A DNA stretch of 64,000 nt from UBA9676 sp036522155 (GCA_036522155.1 DATDGI010000158.1:3895-67894); one strand, 5' to 3'; positions 1-9,304 are shown, numbered from the stretch's first letter. Made by a program: numbers and translations. Notes: generated by a model not told the origin, from the letters alone.

Positions 1-220
1 CCGGGCGGGCCGGGCCCATGCCGGGCATCCCGGCCATGCCCGCGGCCGGGCCGCCCAGCGCGGGCCAGGCGGCACCGGCCAGCAGCATGAGCCACGCGGC
101 CGACACCACCACCGCGGCGGGCAGTTCCGGGTGGCGCAGCAGCAGCCGCCGCCCCGGCGCCCGGAACTGGCGGGCGGCCGGCTGCGGTGGCCGGGCCAGG
201 GCCGCGCCGGTCACCGCCAT
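1..220 (-). CDS. Partial membrane protein, Met/Gly-rich loop (DUF2182-like?)
   Basis: This is the N-terminal 73 residues of a minus-strand gene that runs off the left edge. Its ATG shares one base with the tyrosinase stop (TGATG), so translation is probably coupled. After a basic N-terminus comes one hydrophobic segment at about residues 38-55, then a loop rich in Met, Gly and Pro (GMAGMPGMG). Met-rich loops beside a membrane segment are typical of copper-handling proteins such as DUF2182, and the copper-enzyme neighbour fits. The family call is inference; only a fragment is visible. Confidence 0.5.
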   Translation of the reverse strand, partial: MAVTGAALARPPQPAARQFRAPGRRLLLRHPELPAAVVVSAAWLMLLAGAAWPALGGPAAGMAGMPGMGPARP

Positions 221-1728
221 CAGGCGTAGAAGACGCTGATCCGGCCGATGGTGATCGGCAGGTCGGGATGGGCGGTGGCCGCCAGCTCGGCGGCCAGCTC
301 CGGCTGGCCGGGCGGCGGCTCCAGGGTGATCGGCGCCAGCGTCACCATGAGCTGGTGGCCGTCCTGCCAGCTGCCGTCGGCGGCGAGCTGGTCGAGCAGG
401 CCGGTGATCTCCAGCGAGGCGCGCAGCCCGTGCGGCTGCTGGTCACCACGCGGGTTGCTGGCGCGCTCGACGCCGAACAGCGAGATGTTGCCCACGTGGT
501 GGGCGGCCAGGTCGGCATCGCCCGGCTGGTCCGGCAGGTTCACGAACACGCCGTACACCTGGCCCGGATTCCGGGCGGCCTCGATGTCCTCGAAGTCGAG
601 GAACGCCCGGTGCTGGGCGGGCTGGGCGGCGGCCGCCAGCGCCGCGGCCCGGTCGTCGATCGTGACCGGCACGGTCACGGCGCTGCCCACCAGCTGGACC
701 GGCTGCGTGGTCGCGCCGAGCAGCTGGCGGACGGCGGGCTCGCCGGTGTCCGGAAGCGGCGCCGCCGGGCGGGCGGGCCAGGGTGATGGCCAGGCCATGG
801 CTGCTCCCTCCTGCGCGCCCGGCGGCAGGCCCGGAGCGGCGGGCGCGCCCGGCGCGGGCGGCGGGGCCGGGGACGGTGGCGGCGCCGGAGCCGGGGCCTG
901 CGCGGCCGGCTGGACGTAGCTGTAGCCGAGCGTGCTGATGTTCTTCACGTGCGCGCAGGTGAGCGCGGCCGCCTTGCCGTTGGCATCGATGAAGCTGAAC
1001 GACTGCGCCGTCCACCTCTTGTCGGTGGGGTCGGTGTGGTGCTGGGACCACTGCCACCACAGCCGGTCGATGTTGGCGTGGTGCAGCCAGAAGATCGGAT
1101 CCTGGGCGGCGGTGTCCGGGTCACCCATCAGGCCGCCGATGCTGTCGTGCACCGCGTTGTGGGGGGTCATCTCGAGCTGCCCGTACTGGGCCCAGAACTG
1201 GCCCAGGGCGGGGGTGATGCCGCCGCCGAACTCGGTGTCGCCGGTGAACGAGGGCCGGGCCAGCGCCTTGGCCGCGGAGGTGACCAGCGGCCGCAGCCCG
1301 GCGCCTGCGTTGATGCCGGGGTTGCGTTCGGCCACGTACAGCGCGTTGTGGGTGCCGTCGGCGCTGGTGGGGGCGCGGAACGCGGTGGGCAGGCTGTTGT
1401 GGCCGCCGCCGCCGTCGTAGTTCCAGTACGGCAGAGCCCAGTTGGCCGGCCCGCCGTCGGCGATGACCTGCGCCCGCACGATCCGCTCGAAGTAGTACAG
1501 GTACATCCGGTGCCAGGCGAGGAAGAACCAGGTGCCGTGCCGGCACTGGTTGGCATAGGCGGGCGGGGACGCGGCGATGCTGCCGTGGATGGCGGCCTGG
1601 TAGGCCCAGCTGGCCGGGTGGTTCGCCGGTTTGGCCTGCATGGCGGCGACCGCCTTGCGGTAGGCGGTGACGATCGGGTCGCCGGCGGCCAGGGTCCAGA
1701 TGTCGGCCCGAACGAATGCCTCAGCCAT
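220..1728 (-). CDS. Tyrosinase / polyphenol oxidase-like type 3 copper protein
   Basis: The product oxidises phenols with a binuclear copper centre. From the ATG at 1728, CuA is seen at His48, His64 and His73 (HGTWFFLAWHRMYLYYFE), and CuB at His190, His194 and His216/217 (HNAVHD ... FWLHHANIDRLWW). A Pro/Ala linker at about residues 275-315 leads to a C-terminal beta domain of the plant polyphenol-oxidase type, which can shield the active site. The length (502 aa) is longer than Streptomyces MelC2 and no MelC1 caddie is seen. A GTG at 1752 is possible, but the ATG has a GGGGGG ribosome site upstream. It is followed by a coupled membrane gene. Confidence 0.88.
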   Translation of the reverse strand: MAEAFVRADIWTLAAGDPIVTAYRKAVAAMQAKPANHPASWAYQAAIHGSIAASPPAYANQCRHGTWFFLAWHRMYLYYFERIVRAQVIADGGPANWALPYWNYDGGGGHNSLPTAFRAPTSADGTHNALYVAERNPGINAGAGLRPLVTSAAKALARPSFTGDTEFGGGITPALGQFWAQYGQLEMTPHNAVHDSIGGLMGDPDTAAQDPIFWLHHANIDRLWWQWSQHHTDPTDKRWTAQSFSFIDANGKAAALTCAHVKNISTLGYSYVQPAAQAPAPAPPPSPAPPPAPGAPAAPGLPPGAQEGAAMAWPSPWPARPAAPLPDTGEPAVRQLLGATTQPVQLVGSAVTVPVTIDDRAAALAAAAQPAQHRAFLDFEDIEAARNPGQVYGVFVNLPDQPGDADLAAHHVGNISLFGVERASNPRGDQQPHGLRASLEITGLLDQLAADGSWQDGHQLMVTLAPITLEPPPGQPELAAELAATAHPDLPITIGRISVFYA

Positions 1729-1813
1729 TGCCCAGCCCCCCAAGGTCGCCACGGTCCGGCTCAGCGTAATCCCGGCGCGGGAAGGGCGTCGAGGACCGGC
1801 CGCGCCGGTGTCG

Positions 1814-2350
1814 TCAGCCGCCGGGCCCGCGGGCGGGCCGGGCGCCGGCCGCGTGCCGCCGGGCCAATTCCCGGTAGATCCCGGGGTTGGACTCCACCCA
1901 CTGCTTCGCCCCGCCGCTGACCTCGCGGACGATCCGGGCCGGCACCCCGGCGGCGAGCATGCCGTCGGGGACGGTCATCCCCGGCGGCACCGTGCACCCG
2001 GCCGCGACCAGGGCGTGGCGGCCGACGACCGCCCCGTCGAGCACGGTGGCGCCGTTGCCGATCAGCGCCTCGAAGCCGATCACGGCCCCGTGGACCACGC
2101 ACAGGTGGCCGACGGTGGCCCCCTCCCCGACCTCGGTCACCGGATCGGCGCCGCCGTGCAGGACCGAGCCGTCCTGGACATTGGCACCCCGGCGGACGAT
2201 GATCCGGCCGAAATCGGCCCGCAGCACGGCCCCGTACCAGATCGATGCCTCCGCCTCTACCTGCACGTCGCCGACCAGGGTGGCGGTGGGCGCGATCCAG
2301 GCGGCCGGGCTGACGGCGGGCGCGCGGCCCTCGAACTCAAACAGCGGCAT
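1814..2350 (-). CDS. Gamma-carbonic-anhydrase-like hexapeptide-repeat protein
   Basis: Left-handed beta-helix protein of the YrdA/PaaY/CaiE group. Repeated hexapeptides run from about residue 18 to 150. The three histidines that bind metal in gamma-carbonic anhydrases appear as His65 (SVLHGG), His82 and His87 (GHLCVVHG). I start at the ATG giving MPLFEFEG because family members begin this way; an in-frame GTG lies 15 bases upstream. It lies 85 bases upstream of the tyrosinase on the same strand, so co-transcription is possible. Whether it hydrates CO2 or is an inactive homologue cannot be told. Confidence 0.8.
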   Translation of the reverse strand: MPLFEFEGRAPAVSPAAWIAPTATLVGDVQVEAEASIWYGAVLRADFGRIIVRRGANVQDGSVLHGGADPVTEVGEGATVGHLCVVHGAVIGFEALIGNGATVLDGAVVGRHALVAAGCTVPPGMTVPDGMLAAGVPARIVREVSGGAKQWVESNPGIYRELARRHAAGARPARGPGG

Positions 2351-2469
2351 CCGCCCATGATGCACCTGCCGGTGCTCACACCGAACTCACACACAATCCG
2401 CGCAGTGCCCCCAGATGGGCCGCCGATGATGCTGCGGAAGGGTCAGCCGGGCGACGATGGGACGACGGC

Positions 2470-2976
2470 ATGGGTGACGGCACCGGGGGCAGCCATGGCC
2501 GGCGGGGCCGCCTGGTGCCGGTGCTGGCCACCGTGCTGACCGGGACCGCGCTGCTGGCGTCGTGCGGCGGCGGGCCGGCCCCGGCCGGGACCACCGCCTT
2601 CCAGCAGGCGCAGGCCTATGCCCGGTGCATGCGGGCGCACGGGGAGCCGCGCTGGCCCAGCCCGGACAGCCAGGGCCAGTTCCTGATCGCCGGGAAGGGC
2701 CAGATCGCCATGGGCACCCGGCTGCTGACCGCCAGCCAGGCTTGCCAGCATCTGCTGCTGGCTGGCGGGCAGCTGCTCACGGCCCAGGTGCGGCGGGCGC
2801 TCAGCCGGGCCCAGAACTTTGCCGCCTGCATGCGCAGGCACGGGATCGCGGACTTCCCCGGGCCCGTGGTCAACTCCCAGGGCGTGATTATCCGCGGGGC
2901 GGCTGGCTACGGCCTCAGCTCGGCCCGGCTTCGCTCGGCGGGCCAGATTTGCCAGTCACTTCTGCCAGGGCGGTGA
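2470..2976 (+). CDS. Secreted lipoprotein with paired CMR.HG motifs
   Basis: A basic N-terminus, hydrophobic segment and lipobox LASC (about residue 35) show a lipoprotein. The mature part has two similar units, AYARCMRAHG and FAACMRRHGIADFP, each with a Cys-Met-Arg-x-His-Gly core followed by a proline. This family of small actinobacterial lipoproteins typically sits directly before an efflux adaptor and a MacB-type transporter, as here. It lies 3 bases before the adaptor gene and diverges from the carbonic-anhydrase-like gene. The molecular role is unknown; a periplasm-side partner of the exporter is inferred. Confidence 0.7.
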   Translation: MGDGTGGSHGRRGRLVPVLATVLTGTALLASCGGGPAPAGTTAFQQAQAYARCMRAHGEPRWPSPDSQGQFLIAGKGQIAMGTRLLTASQACQHLLLAGGQLLTAQVRRALSRAQNFAACMRRHGIADFPGPVVNSQGVIIRGAAGYGLSSARLRSAGQICQSLLPGR

Positions 2977-2979
2977 GGG

Positions 2980-4137
2980 ATGAGCAGCACGGTTTCTTCC
3001 GGGCAGGCGGCCGGGACGGGCCGATCCGGGCAGCCGGGGCACCGGCGGCGCGCCGGGCGCTGGTGGCTGGTGGCCGTGGTGCTGGTGGTGGTGGCCGGCG
3101 TGGTGGGGGCCGCGGTGGCGGGCGCGTTCGGCACCGGCTCGCCGGGCAGCGGGTCGCCGGTCACCGGCTACCGGACCTCGACCGCTCCGGTGCAGCGGCG
3201 GACCCTGGTGGCGCAGATGACGGTGAATGCGACGCTCGGGGACAGCGGCTCCTACAGCGTGGTCAACCAGGCCGCGGGGACGCTCACGTCGCTGCCCGCG
3301 GTGGGCCAGATCGTGTCCCAGGGCCAGGTGCTCTACCAGGTCAGCGGCAGCCCGGTGGTGCTGCTGAAGGGCACCGTGCCCGCCTACCGGGATCTGTCCG
3401 AGGGAGTGACGCCCGGGCCGGACGTAACCGAGCTCAACGCCGACCTGGTGAGGCTGGGCTACGCCACCCGGGCGCTGCTGGGGCCACGGTCGGGCTGGGA
3501 TGTCTACAGCGCCGAGACCGCGTACGCGGTGGAGCTCCTGCAGACCGCGCTGGGGATCACCAGCCCCACTGGCAGCCTGGCCCTGGGGGATGCGGTGTTC
3601 CTCCCGGTCAGCTCGGTGAAGGTGACCGCTCTGTCCACCGGGGTGGCGCTGGGCACGGCGGCCACGCCGGCGGCCGCGGTGCTGACCGTCACCTCGACCG
3701 TGCCGGTCGTCACCATCAAGCTGGACTCCGCTGACCAGGGCGAGGTGAAGGCGGGCGACAAGGTGACCATCACCCTGCCGAACGGGCAGGGGACGCCCGG
3801 CGTGATTGCCTCGGTGGGCACGGTCGCCACCAGCGGCTCCAGCGGGTCCACCATCACCGTGCTGGTCGCGCTCACCGACCCGAAGGCGGCCGGCCAGCTT
3901 GACCAGGCGCCGGTGACGGTCTCGATCACCACCGGCGGGGTGAGCAACGTGCTGGTGGTGCCGGTGGCCGCACTGCTGGCCCGGGCCAGCGGCGGGTACG
4001 CGGTGGAGGTGACCGGGCCCGGTGGGCACCACCTGGTGCGGGTGAACGTGGGCATGTTCGACGACGCCGCGGGCGTGGTCCAGGTGTCCGGCGCCGGGCT
4101 GGCGGCCGGCCAGCGTGTCGTGGTGCCGCAGATATGA
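2980..4137 (+). CDS. HlyD/MacA-like efflux adaptor with peptidoglycan-binding domain
   Basis: Membrane-anchored adaptor of a tripartite-like exporter in a monoderm. One transmembrane segment lies at about residues 30-52. It is followed by a barrel/lipoyl region (VNQAAGTLTSLPAVGQIVSQGQ), a peptidoglycan-binding-1-like helical insert (DVTELNADLVRLGY) and a C-terminal beta domain. There is no long coiled-coil hairpin, as in other actinobacterial members. It ends in a 4-base ATGA overlap with the ATPase gene, so the lipoprotein, adaptor, ATPase and permease form one operon. Confidence 0.82.
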   Translation: MSSTVSSGQAAGTGRSGQPGHRRRAGRWWLVAVVLVVVAGVVGAAVAGAFGTGSPGSGSPVTGYRTSTAPVQRRTLVAQMTVNATLGDSGSYSVVNQAAGTLTSLPAVGQIVSQGQVLYQVSGSPVVLLKGTVPAYRDLSEGVTPGPDVTELNADLVRLGYATRALLGPRSGWDVYSAETAYAVELLQTALGITSPTGSLALGDAVFLPVSSVKVTALSTGVALGTAATPAAAVLTVTSTVPVVTIKLDSADQGEVKAGDKVTITLPNGQGTPGVIASVGTVATSGSSGSTITVLVALTDPKAAGQLDQAPVTVSITTGGVSNVLVVPVAALLARASGGYAVEVTGPGGHHLVRVNVGMFDDAAGVVQVSGAGLAAGQRVVVPQI

Positions 4138-4961
4138 GCACGACTCACCGCCTGCCGGCCAGCGCCGCGGGTGGCCGGGGACCGGCGCCGGGTGCGGACG
4201 GCGGGCCGGGGGTGGTGCTGGAACTGGCCGGCGTGACCAAGATCTATCCCAGTTCGCCGCCGGTGACCGCGCTGGCCGGGGTGAGCCTGTCGGTCCGGGC
4301 GGGCGAGCTGGTCGCGGTGGCCGGGCCGTCCGGCTCGGGGAAGACCACGCTGCTGCACCTGATGGGCACCCTGGACCGGCCCACCAGCGGCAATGTCCGG
4401 GTGACCGGGCTGGACCTGGCCGGGCTGCGGGACCGGGACCTGGCCGGGCTGCGGGCATCGTCGATCGGGTTCGTGTTCCAGCAGTTCTTCCTGGCCGAGT
4501 ACCAGACCGCGCTGGACAACGTCGCCGACGGGCTGCTCTATGCGGGGGCTGGCCTGGCCGAGCGGCGGGAGCGGGCGGCCGCGGCGCTGGTACGGGTGGG
4601 GCTGGGCCACAAGCTGCAGGCCCGCCCCACCCAGCTGTCCGGGGGTGAGCGGCAGCGGGTCGCGATCGCCCGGGCGGTGGCCGGGCAGCCGGCCATCGTC
4701 CTGGCCGACGAGCCCACCGGCAACCTGGACTCGGCGACCGGCGCTGCCCTGCTGGAACTGCTGGAAGAGCTGAACGCGGCCGGGGTGACCATCGTCGTGG
4801 TCACGCACGACCATGCCATCGCCGCCCGCATGCGCCGCCGGCTGGCCATGCTGGACGGGCGCATCGTCGATGACACCGCGGTAGTCCCGGCGCCCCCGCC
4901 CGCCGGGAATCCCCCGCCGCCCGCCGGGAACCCGGCGCCCTCGTCCGGGGAGACGCGATGA
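4134..4961 (+). CDS. ABC transporter ATPase, MacB/LolD type
   Basis: Nucleotide-binding subunit of the exporter. Walker A is GPSGSGKTT at residues 64-72, the signature is LSGGERQR at 168-175, Walker B with catalytic Glu is IVLADEPT at about 188-195, and the H-loop is VVVTHDH. The spacing and the motif FVFQQFFL are typical of the MacB/FtsE/LolD branch, which works with FtsX-like permeases. The C-terminus is a short PPPAGNP repeat tail. It overlaps both neighbours by 4 bases. Confidence 0.9.
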   Translation: MSTTHRLPASAAGGRGPAPGADGGPGVVLELAGVTKIYPSSPPVTALAGVSLSVRAGELVAVAGPSGSGKTTLLHLMGTLDRPTSGNVRVTGLDLAGLRDRDLAGLRASSIGFVFQQFFLAEYQTALDNVADGLLYAGAGLAERRERAAAALVRVGLGHKLQARPTQLSGGERQRVAIARAVAGQPAIVLADEPTGNLDSATGAALLELLEELNAAGVTIVVVTHDHAIAARMRRRLAMLDGRIVDDTAVVPAPPPAGNPPPPAGNPAPSSGETR

Positions 4962-6163
4962 CCGCGGTGGCGCCTGCGCCTGCCCGGCTCCGCCTGGCCG
5001 ACCTGGCCCGGCTGGCCTCGGTCGGCCTGCGCACCCGCAAGCTGCGGGCCGGCCTGTCGGCGCTGGGGATATCCATCGGCGTGGCGGCGATCGTCGCAGT
5101 GCTGGGCCTGTCCGCGTCCTCGCAGGCCGGCCTGCTGGCCGAGATCGCCCAGCTCGGCACGAACCTGCTGACCGTGCAGAACGGGCAGAACTTCCTCGGC
5201 GGCACCGCGCAGCTGCCCAAGTCGGCCCCGGCGATGATCGCCCGCATGCCCGGCGTGACCATGGTCCAGGACACCGGCGCTATTCAGAACGTGAACGTGT
5301 ACCGCAGCCCGGCCATCCCCGCCATCGACACCAATGCCCTCACCCTCCAGGCGGCCAGCCTCGGCCTGCTGCCCGCCGTGGGCACCACCGTGGCCCGGGG
5401 CGCGTATCTCAACGCCGCCACGGCACGGGAGCCGGTGGCCGTGCTCGGCGCCGCCGCCGCCCAGCGGCTGGGGATCGACCGGATCTGGCCGGGCGAGCGG
5501 ATCTGGGTGAACGGCATGTGGTTCTACGTGGTCGGCACCCTCAAGCCCGCCGCGCTGGCCCCGGAGATCGACTCATCGGTGCTGATCGGTTTCCCGGCCG
5601 CGCACACCTACCTGGGCTACGGCGGTCACCCCTCGACCATCTACCTGCGGACCACCACCGGCGCCGTGAACAGCGTGGACAACCTGCTGGCCGCCCAGGC
5701 CAACCCGCAGAACCCGCAGCAGGTCAACGTGTCCCAGCCGTCGGCCGCGCTCACCGCGCAGGCCGACGCGGCGGGCGCCTTCGACGTGCTGTTCCTCGGC
5801 CTGGGCGCGGTCGCGCTGCTGGTCGGCGCGGTCGGGGTGGCCAACATCATGGTCATATCCGTCCTCGAACGCCGGTCCGAGATTGGGCTGCGCCGGGCGC
5901 TCGGCGCCACCCGGGGGCACATCCGGATCCAGTTCCTGTCCGAGGCCATCCTGCTGGCGCTGGCCGGCGGCGTCGCCGGGGTGGTCTTCGGCGTGGTCGC
6001 CACCACTGTTTACGCCCACACCAAGGGCTGGGCCACCGTCATCCCGCCGGTGGCCTGGGCCGGGGGCATCGGCGCCGCCCTGGTCATCGGGGCCGTGGCC
6101 GGCCTGCTGCCCGCCCTGCGGGCCGCCCGGCTGTCACCCACCGAGGCCCTCTGGACCCTGTGA
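4958..6163 (+). CDS. ABC transporter permease, MacB/FtsX family
   Basis: Permease of the MacB-type exporter. A first transmembrane helix lies at about residues 30-55 and is followed by a large extracytoplasmic (MacB-PCD) domain. Three C-terminal helices end in the conserved LRAARLSPTEALW motif. The FtsX family usually acts by mechanotransmission to adaptor and lipoprotein partners rather than by forming a classical channel. The substrate is unknown; peptides, lipids or antibiotics are all plausible. The gene overlaps the ATPase gene by 4 bases. Confidence 0.88.
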   Translation: MTAVAPAPARLRLADLARLASVGLRTRKLRAGLSALGISIGVAAIVAVLGLSASSQAGLLAEIAQLGTNLLTVQNGQNFLGGTAQLPKSAPAMIARMPGVTMVQDTGAIQNVNVYRSPAIPAIDTNALTLQAASLGLLPAVGTTVARGAYLNAATAREPVAVLGAAAAQRLGIDRIWPGERIWVNGMWFYVVGTLKPAALAPEIDSSVLIGFPAAHTYLGYGGHPSTIYLRTTTGAVNSVDNLLAAQANPQNPQQVNVSQPSAALTAQADAAGAFDVLFLGLGAVALLVGAVGVANIMVISVLERRSEIGLRRALGATRGHIRIQFLSEAILLALAGGVAGVVFGVVATTVYAHTKGWATVIPPVAWAGGIGAALVIGAVAGLLPALRAARLSPTEALWTL

Positions 6164-6254
6164 TCCCTCGCTCCTCCGCTGGCCCTCCCGGCTGGGGGTT
6201 ATCCCCCTGGTGAAGACGGGCGGTAACCGCGTTCCGCGCGGCCGCCGCCGTTCC

Positions 6255-6267
6255 TAGCGTGATGGGC
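6255..6267 (+). promoter_or_regulatory. Leaderless promoter -10 for the ABC-2 exporter
   Basis: TAGCGT at 6255-6260 matches the actinobacterial -10 pattern TANNNT and is followed by 7 bases to the ATG at 6268. No Shine-Dalgarno sequence is present, which suggests a transcript starting at that ATG. This decides the start against the GTG at 6259 and the ATG at 6262. Confidence 0.45.
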
Positions 6268-7020
6268 ATGATCGAGGTCCGTAACCTGACCAAACGCTAT
6301 GGCGGCACGATCGCGGTCGATGCGCTCAGCTTCGACCTCCGGCCGGGGATGGTGACCGGGTTCCTGGGTCCCAACGGATCCGGCAAGTCCACCACCCTTC
6401 GGCTGATCCTGGGGCTGGACCGGCCCAACGCCGGGCAGGCCCGGATCGGCGGCCGCCGCTACCGTGACCTGCGCTGGCCGCTGCGGGAGGCCGGGGCGCT
6501 GCTGGAGGCCAAGGCCTTTCCCCCGGGCCGCAGCGCCCGGGATCACCTGGCCGCGCTGGCCGCCAGCAACGCGATCGCCCGGAGCCGGGTGGACGAGGTG
6601 CTCGGCCTGGTCGGCCTGGCCGGCGCGGGCCGCCGCCGCGCGGGGAAGTTCTCACTCGGCATGGCGCAGCGGCTGGGCATCGCCGCCGCCCTGCTCGGGG
6701 ACCCGCCGGTGCTGCTGCTGGACGAGCCGGTCAACGGCCTGGACCCGGCCGGCATCCACTGGCTGCGCGAACTGCTGACCTCGCTGGCCCGCCAGGGCCG
6801 CATCGTGTTCGTGTCCAGCCACCTGATCAGCGAGATGGCGCTGATGGCGGAGCGGCTGGTAGTGATCGGCCAGGGACGGCTGCTGGCCGACACCTCGGTC
6901 GCCGAACTGGCCGCCCGCGGGCCATCGCTGGAGGCCGCGTTCCTGGATCTGACCAGCGGCAGCACCGAGTACCGGGCGGCGCAGCCGCCCGCCGTCCGGC
7001 ATCCGGAGGCATCGTCATGA
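6268..7020 (+). CDS. ABC-2 type transporter ATPase
   Basis: ATP-binding subunit of an ABC-2 exporter. Walker A is GPNGSGKST at about residues 34-42. The signature is the variant FSLGMAQR, as is common in bacitracin/lantibiotic-type ATPases (CcmA/BcrA group). Walker B is VLLLDEPVNGLD and the switch His is in VSSHL. The start MIEVRNLTKRYGG is typical. The stop overlaps the permease start by 4 bases. The two-component system directly downstream suggests signal-controlled expression. Confidence 0.9.
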   Translation: MIEVRNLTKRYGGTIAVDALSFDLRPGMVTGFLGPNGSGKSTTLRLILGLDRPNAGQARIGGRRYRDLRWPLREAGALLEAKAFPPGRSARDHLAALAASNAIARSRVDEVLGLVGLAGAGRRRAGKFSLGMAQRLGIAAALLGDPPVLLLDEPVNGLDPAGIHWLRELLTSLARQGRIVFVSSHLISEMALMAERLVVIGQGRLLADTSVAELAARGPSLEAAFLDLTSGSTEYRAAQPPAVRHPEASS

Positions 7021-7814
7021 CCACGTTCAGCGCCCGCGTCCCGGCCGGCCGCTACCGGTTCCGGCACGCCGCCCGGATGGAATGGATCAAACTGCGGAGC
7101 CTGCGCTCCACCTGGTGGACGCTGGTGGTGGCGGCCGTGGGCGCGGTCGGCATCGCCGTCACGGTGGGGCTCAACACCGAGAACGCGGCCGGCGATCTGA
7201 CCAACAACGCGCTGGCGGGGATCATCCCGTCGCTGCTGCTGACCGGCGTGCTCGGGGTGGTCTTCATGACCAGCGAGTACTCCTCAGGGATGATCCGGGC
7301 GACGCTCGCCGCGATCCCGCGGCGGCCGGTGCTGCTGGCCGCGAAGGCGGCCGTGCTCGCGGTGCTGGCACTGACCCTCGGCGAGGCGGCGGCCTTCATC
7401 GCGTTCTTCGCGGGCGGCGCCACCCTGCCGGCCGGCATCGCCGCGCCGGCCCTGGGCCAGCCGGGCGTGCTCCGCGCGGTGCTGCTGTCGGGCACCAGCT
7501 TCTGCCTGATCGGGCTGCTCGGCCTCGGGCTCGGGGCCATCATCCGGCACACCGCGGCCGCGGTGGCCGTGCTGGTCGGCGGCGTCTACCTGGCCCCGTC
7601 GATCCTCGGCTTCGCCACCCATCACATCGCGGCCTACACGCCGATCCTGATCATCGGGAACTCGCTGAGCACCACCAAGCCGGTGCTGTGTGGGGCAGCC
7701 GCCGCCCAGTGCCCGCACTTCCTGCCGCCGCTGGCCGGCCTCGGGGTGCTCTGCCTGTATGCCGCGGCCGCCCTCGGGGCCGGCTGGTGGCTGTTCGCCC
7801 GCCGGGATGCCTGA
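7017..7814 (+). CDS. ABC-2 type permease
   Basis: Membrane partner of the ATPase before it. About six hydrophobic helices are present, including a paired helix region with the short motif SEYSSGMIR after the second helix, typical of BcrB/NosY-like permeases. The N-terminal stretch MEWIKLRSLRSTWWTL is the usual cytoplasmic lead-in. It overlaps the ATPase gene by 4 bases and is followed 16 bases later by the histidine kinase. Substrate unknown. Confidence 0.87.
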   Translation: MTTFSARVPAGRYRFRHAARMEWIKLRSLRSTWWTLVVAAVGAVGIAVTVGLNTENAAGDLTNNALAGIIPSLLLTGVLGVVFMTSEYSSGMIRATLAAIPRRPVLLAAKAAVLAVLALTLGEAAAFIAFFAGGATLPAGIAAPALGQPGVLRAVLLSGTSFCLIGLLGLGLGAIIRHTAAAVAVLVGGVYLAPSILGFATHHIAAYTPILIIGNSLSTTKPVLCGAAAAQCPHFLPPLAGLGVLCLYAAAALGAGWWLFARRDA

Positions 7815-7830
7815 GCGGGACAATGGTGAG

Positions 7831-9252
7831 GTGGCTACCACCGGCTCGGTGAACCCGGTGAGCGCGCCCGGCCCGTCCCGGCGGCACGGCGCCGCCGCCC
7901 TGAGCCGCGACCTGCTCCGGGCGCCGGTCACCGGCCGGGCCCGCCGGGATCTGCTGTTCTGCCTGGCGGAATCGGCCCTCGCGGTGGTGGTCCTGGCCGG
8001 CCTCGGTGCGCTGCCCGGGCTGCCGCTGGCCGTGACCCTGCTGGTAAGCGGCGGCCAGCCGGTGCCGCCGCCGTCGCACGCGCATCCGGCCGGGGTGGTG
8101 CCGGTGTTCGCCCTCACGGTCATCGGCGCGCTGCTGCTGCTCGTGCTGCTGGCCCCGCGGGCGGGCCGCGGGCTGGCGGCCGTGCACGGCCGGCTGGCCG
8201 CCCGGCTGCTGGGCGTGCGGCTGGCGGGCCTGCCGCCGGTCCCGGCCGCCCGAGGCCCGTTTGGGTGGCTGGCCGCCACCGCCCGGGACGGCCCCGGCTG
8301 GCGCGCGGTGGCCTGCCTGGTGCTGAAATTGCCGGTCGCGGTGGCCGAAGGTTGCGCCGTCTTCCTGGCCATCTTCGGGCCGGTCAACATGACCTACCCG
8401 TTCTGGTGGCGCCTGTTCCGCAACCACCCGCCGGGGGTCCACCTGCAGCCCGCGGTCGCGCTGACCCCGTTCGGCTCGCTGCCGGTCGCCACCTTCGCCG
8501 GCAGCTTCGCGGCGTTCGCCGCCGGGGCGGCCATGCTGCTCGCCGCCCCCTGGCTGGCCCGGGCCGCCGCCGCGGCCGACTGCTGGCTGATGCGGGCCAT
8601 GCTGGGCCCGGGCCGGCTGACGCAGCGGGTCGCCGATCTGGAACAGACCAGGGCGCAGGCGGTGCAGGACTCGGCCGCGCTGCTGCGCCGGCTGGAACGC
8701 GACCTGCACGACGGCGCACAGGTGCGGCTGGCCACGCTGGCCATGAACCTCGGGCTGGCCCGGGAGAAGCTGGGGCCGGGCGCTGACCCGGCCGTCCGCG
8801 AACTGGTCGACGCCGCCCATCGCGGCGCCAAGGACGCGCTGGCCGAACTGCGCGGCCTGGCCCGGGGCATCCACCCGCCGGTGCTGGACAACGGGCTGCC
8901 CGACGCACTGGCCACCCTGGCCGCGGGCAGCCCGCTGCCGGTCCGGCTGACGACGGCCCTGCCCCGGCGCCCGGCGCCCGCCATCGAGACGATCGCCTAC
9001 TTCTGCGCGGCCGAGCTGCTCGCCAACGCGACCAAGCACAGCCGGGCCAACCAGGTCACCATCGACGTGGCCGCGTCCGGGGAGGTGCTCGAACTGCGGG
9101 TCGGCGACGACGGGTGCGGCGGGGCCGACCCGTCCGGCGGCGGCCTGTCCGGGCTGGCCCAGCGGGTCAGCGTGGTCGACGGCCAGGTACGGACGGTCAG
9201 CCCGCCGGGCGGCCCGACGCAGATCACCGTCACCCTGCCGATGCAGGCGTGA
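7831..9252 (+). CDS. Sensor histidine kinase, NarL/DesK type (HisKA_3)
   Basis: Membrane sensor kinase. About four to five hydrophobic segments (residues about 45-250) carry an extracytoplasmic loop. The HisKA_3 phosphorylation box is ERDLHDGAQ with His293. The HATPase domain has the N-box AAELLANATKHS and the G-box GDDGCGG. I place the start at GTG 7831, 16 bases after the permease; reading further upstream only runs through the permease gene. GACAAT at 7819-7824 could be a leaderless -10. The response regulator follows 52 bases later. Confidence 0.87.
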   Translation: MATTGSVNPVSAPGPSRRHGAAALSRDLLRAPVTGRARRDLLFCLAESALAVVVLAGLGALPGLPLAVTLLVSGGQPVPPPSHAHPAGVVPVFALTVIGALLLLVLLAPRAGRGLAAVHGRLAARLLGVRLAGLPPVPAARGPFGWLAATARDGPGWRAVACLVLKLPVAVAEGCAVFLAIFGPVNMTYPFWWRLFRNHPPGVHLQPAVALTPFGSLPVATFAGSFAAFAAGAAMLLAAPWLARAAAAADCWLMRAMLGPGRLTQRVADLEQTRAQAVQDSAALLRRLERDLHDGAQVRLATLAMNLGLAREKLGPGADPAVRELVDAAHRGAKDALAELRGLARGIHPPVLDNGLPDALATLAAGSPLPVRLTTALPRRPAPAIETIAYFCAAELLANATKHSRANQVTIDVAASGEVLELRVGDDGCGGADPSGGGLSGLAQRVSVVDGQVRTVSPPGGPTQITVTLPMQA

Positions 9253-9304
9253 GGCAGCTGCCATGGCATCGCCGCAGCGCGCCCCCGCCCGGCCGGGACG
9301 GGTC

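Noticed and set aside
2956..4458. Long minus-strand frame opposite the efflux adaptor
   Set aside because: It is a GC-driven antisense frame with no domain or ribosome site; the plus strand has clear adaptor and ATPase motifs.
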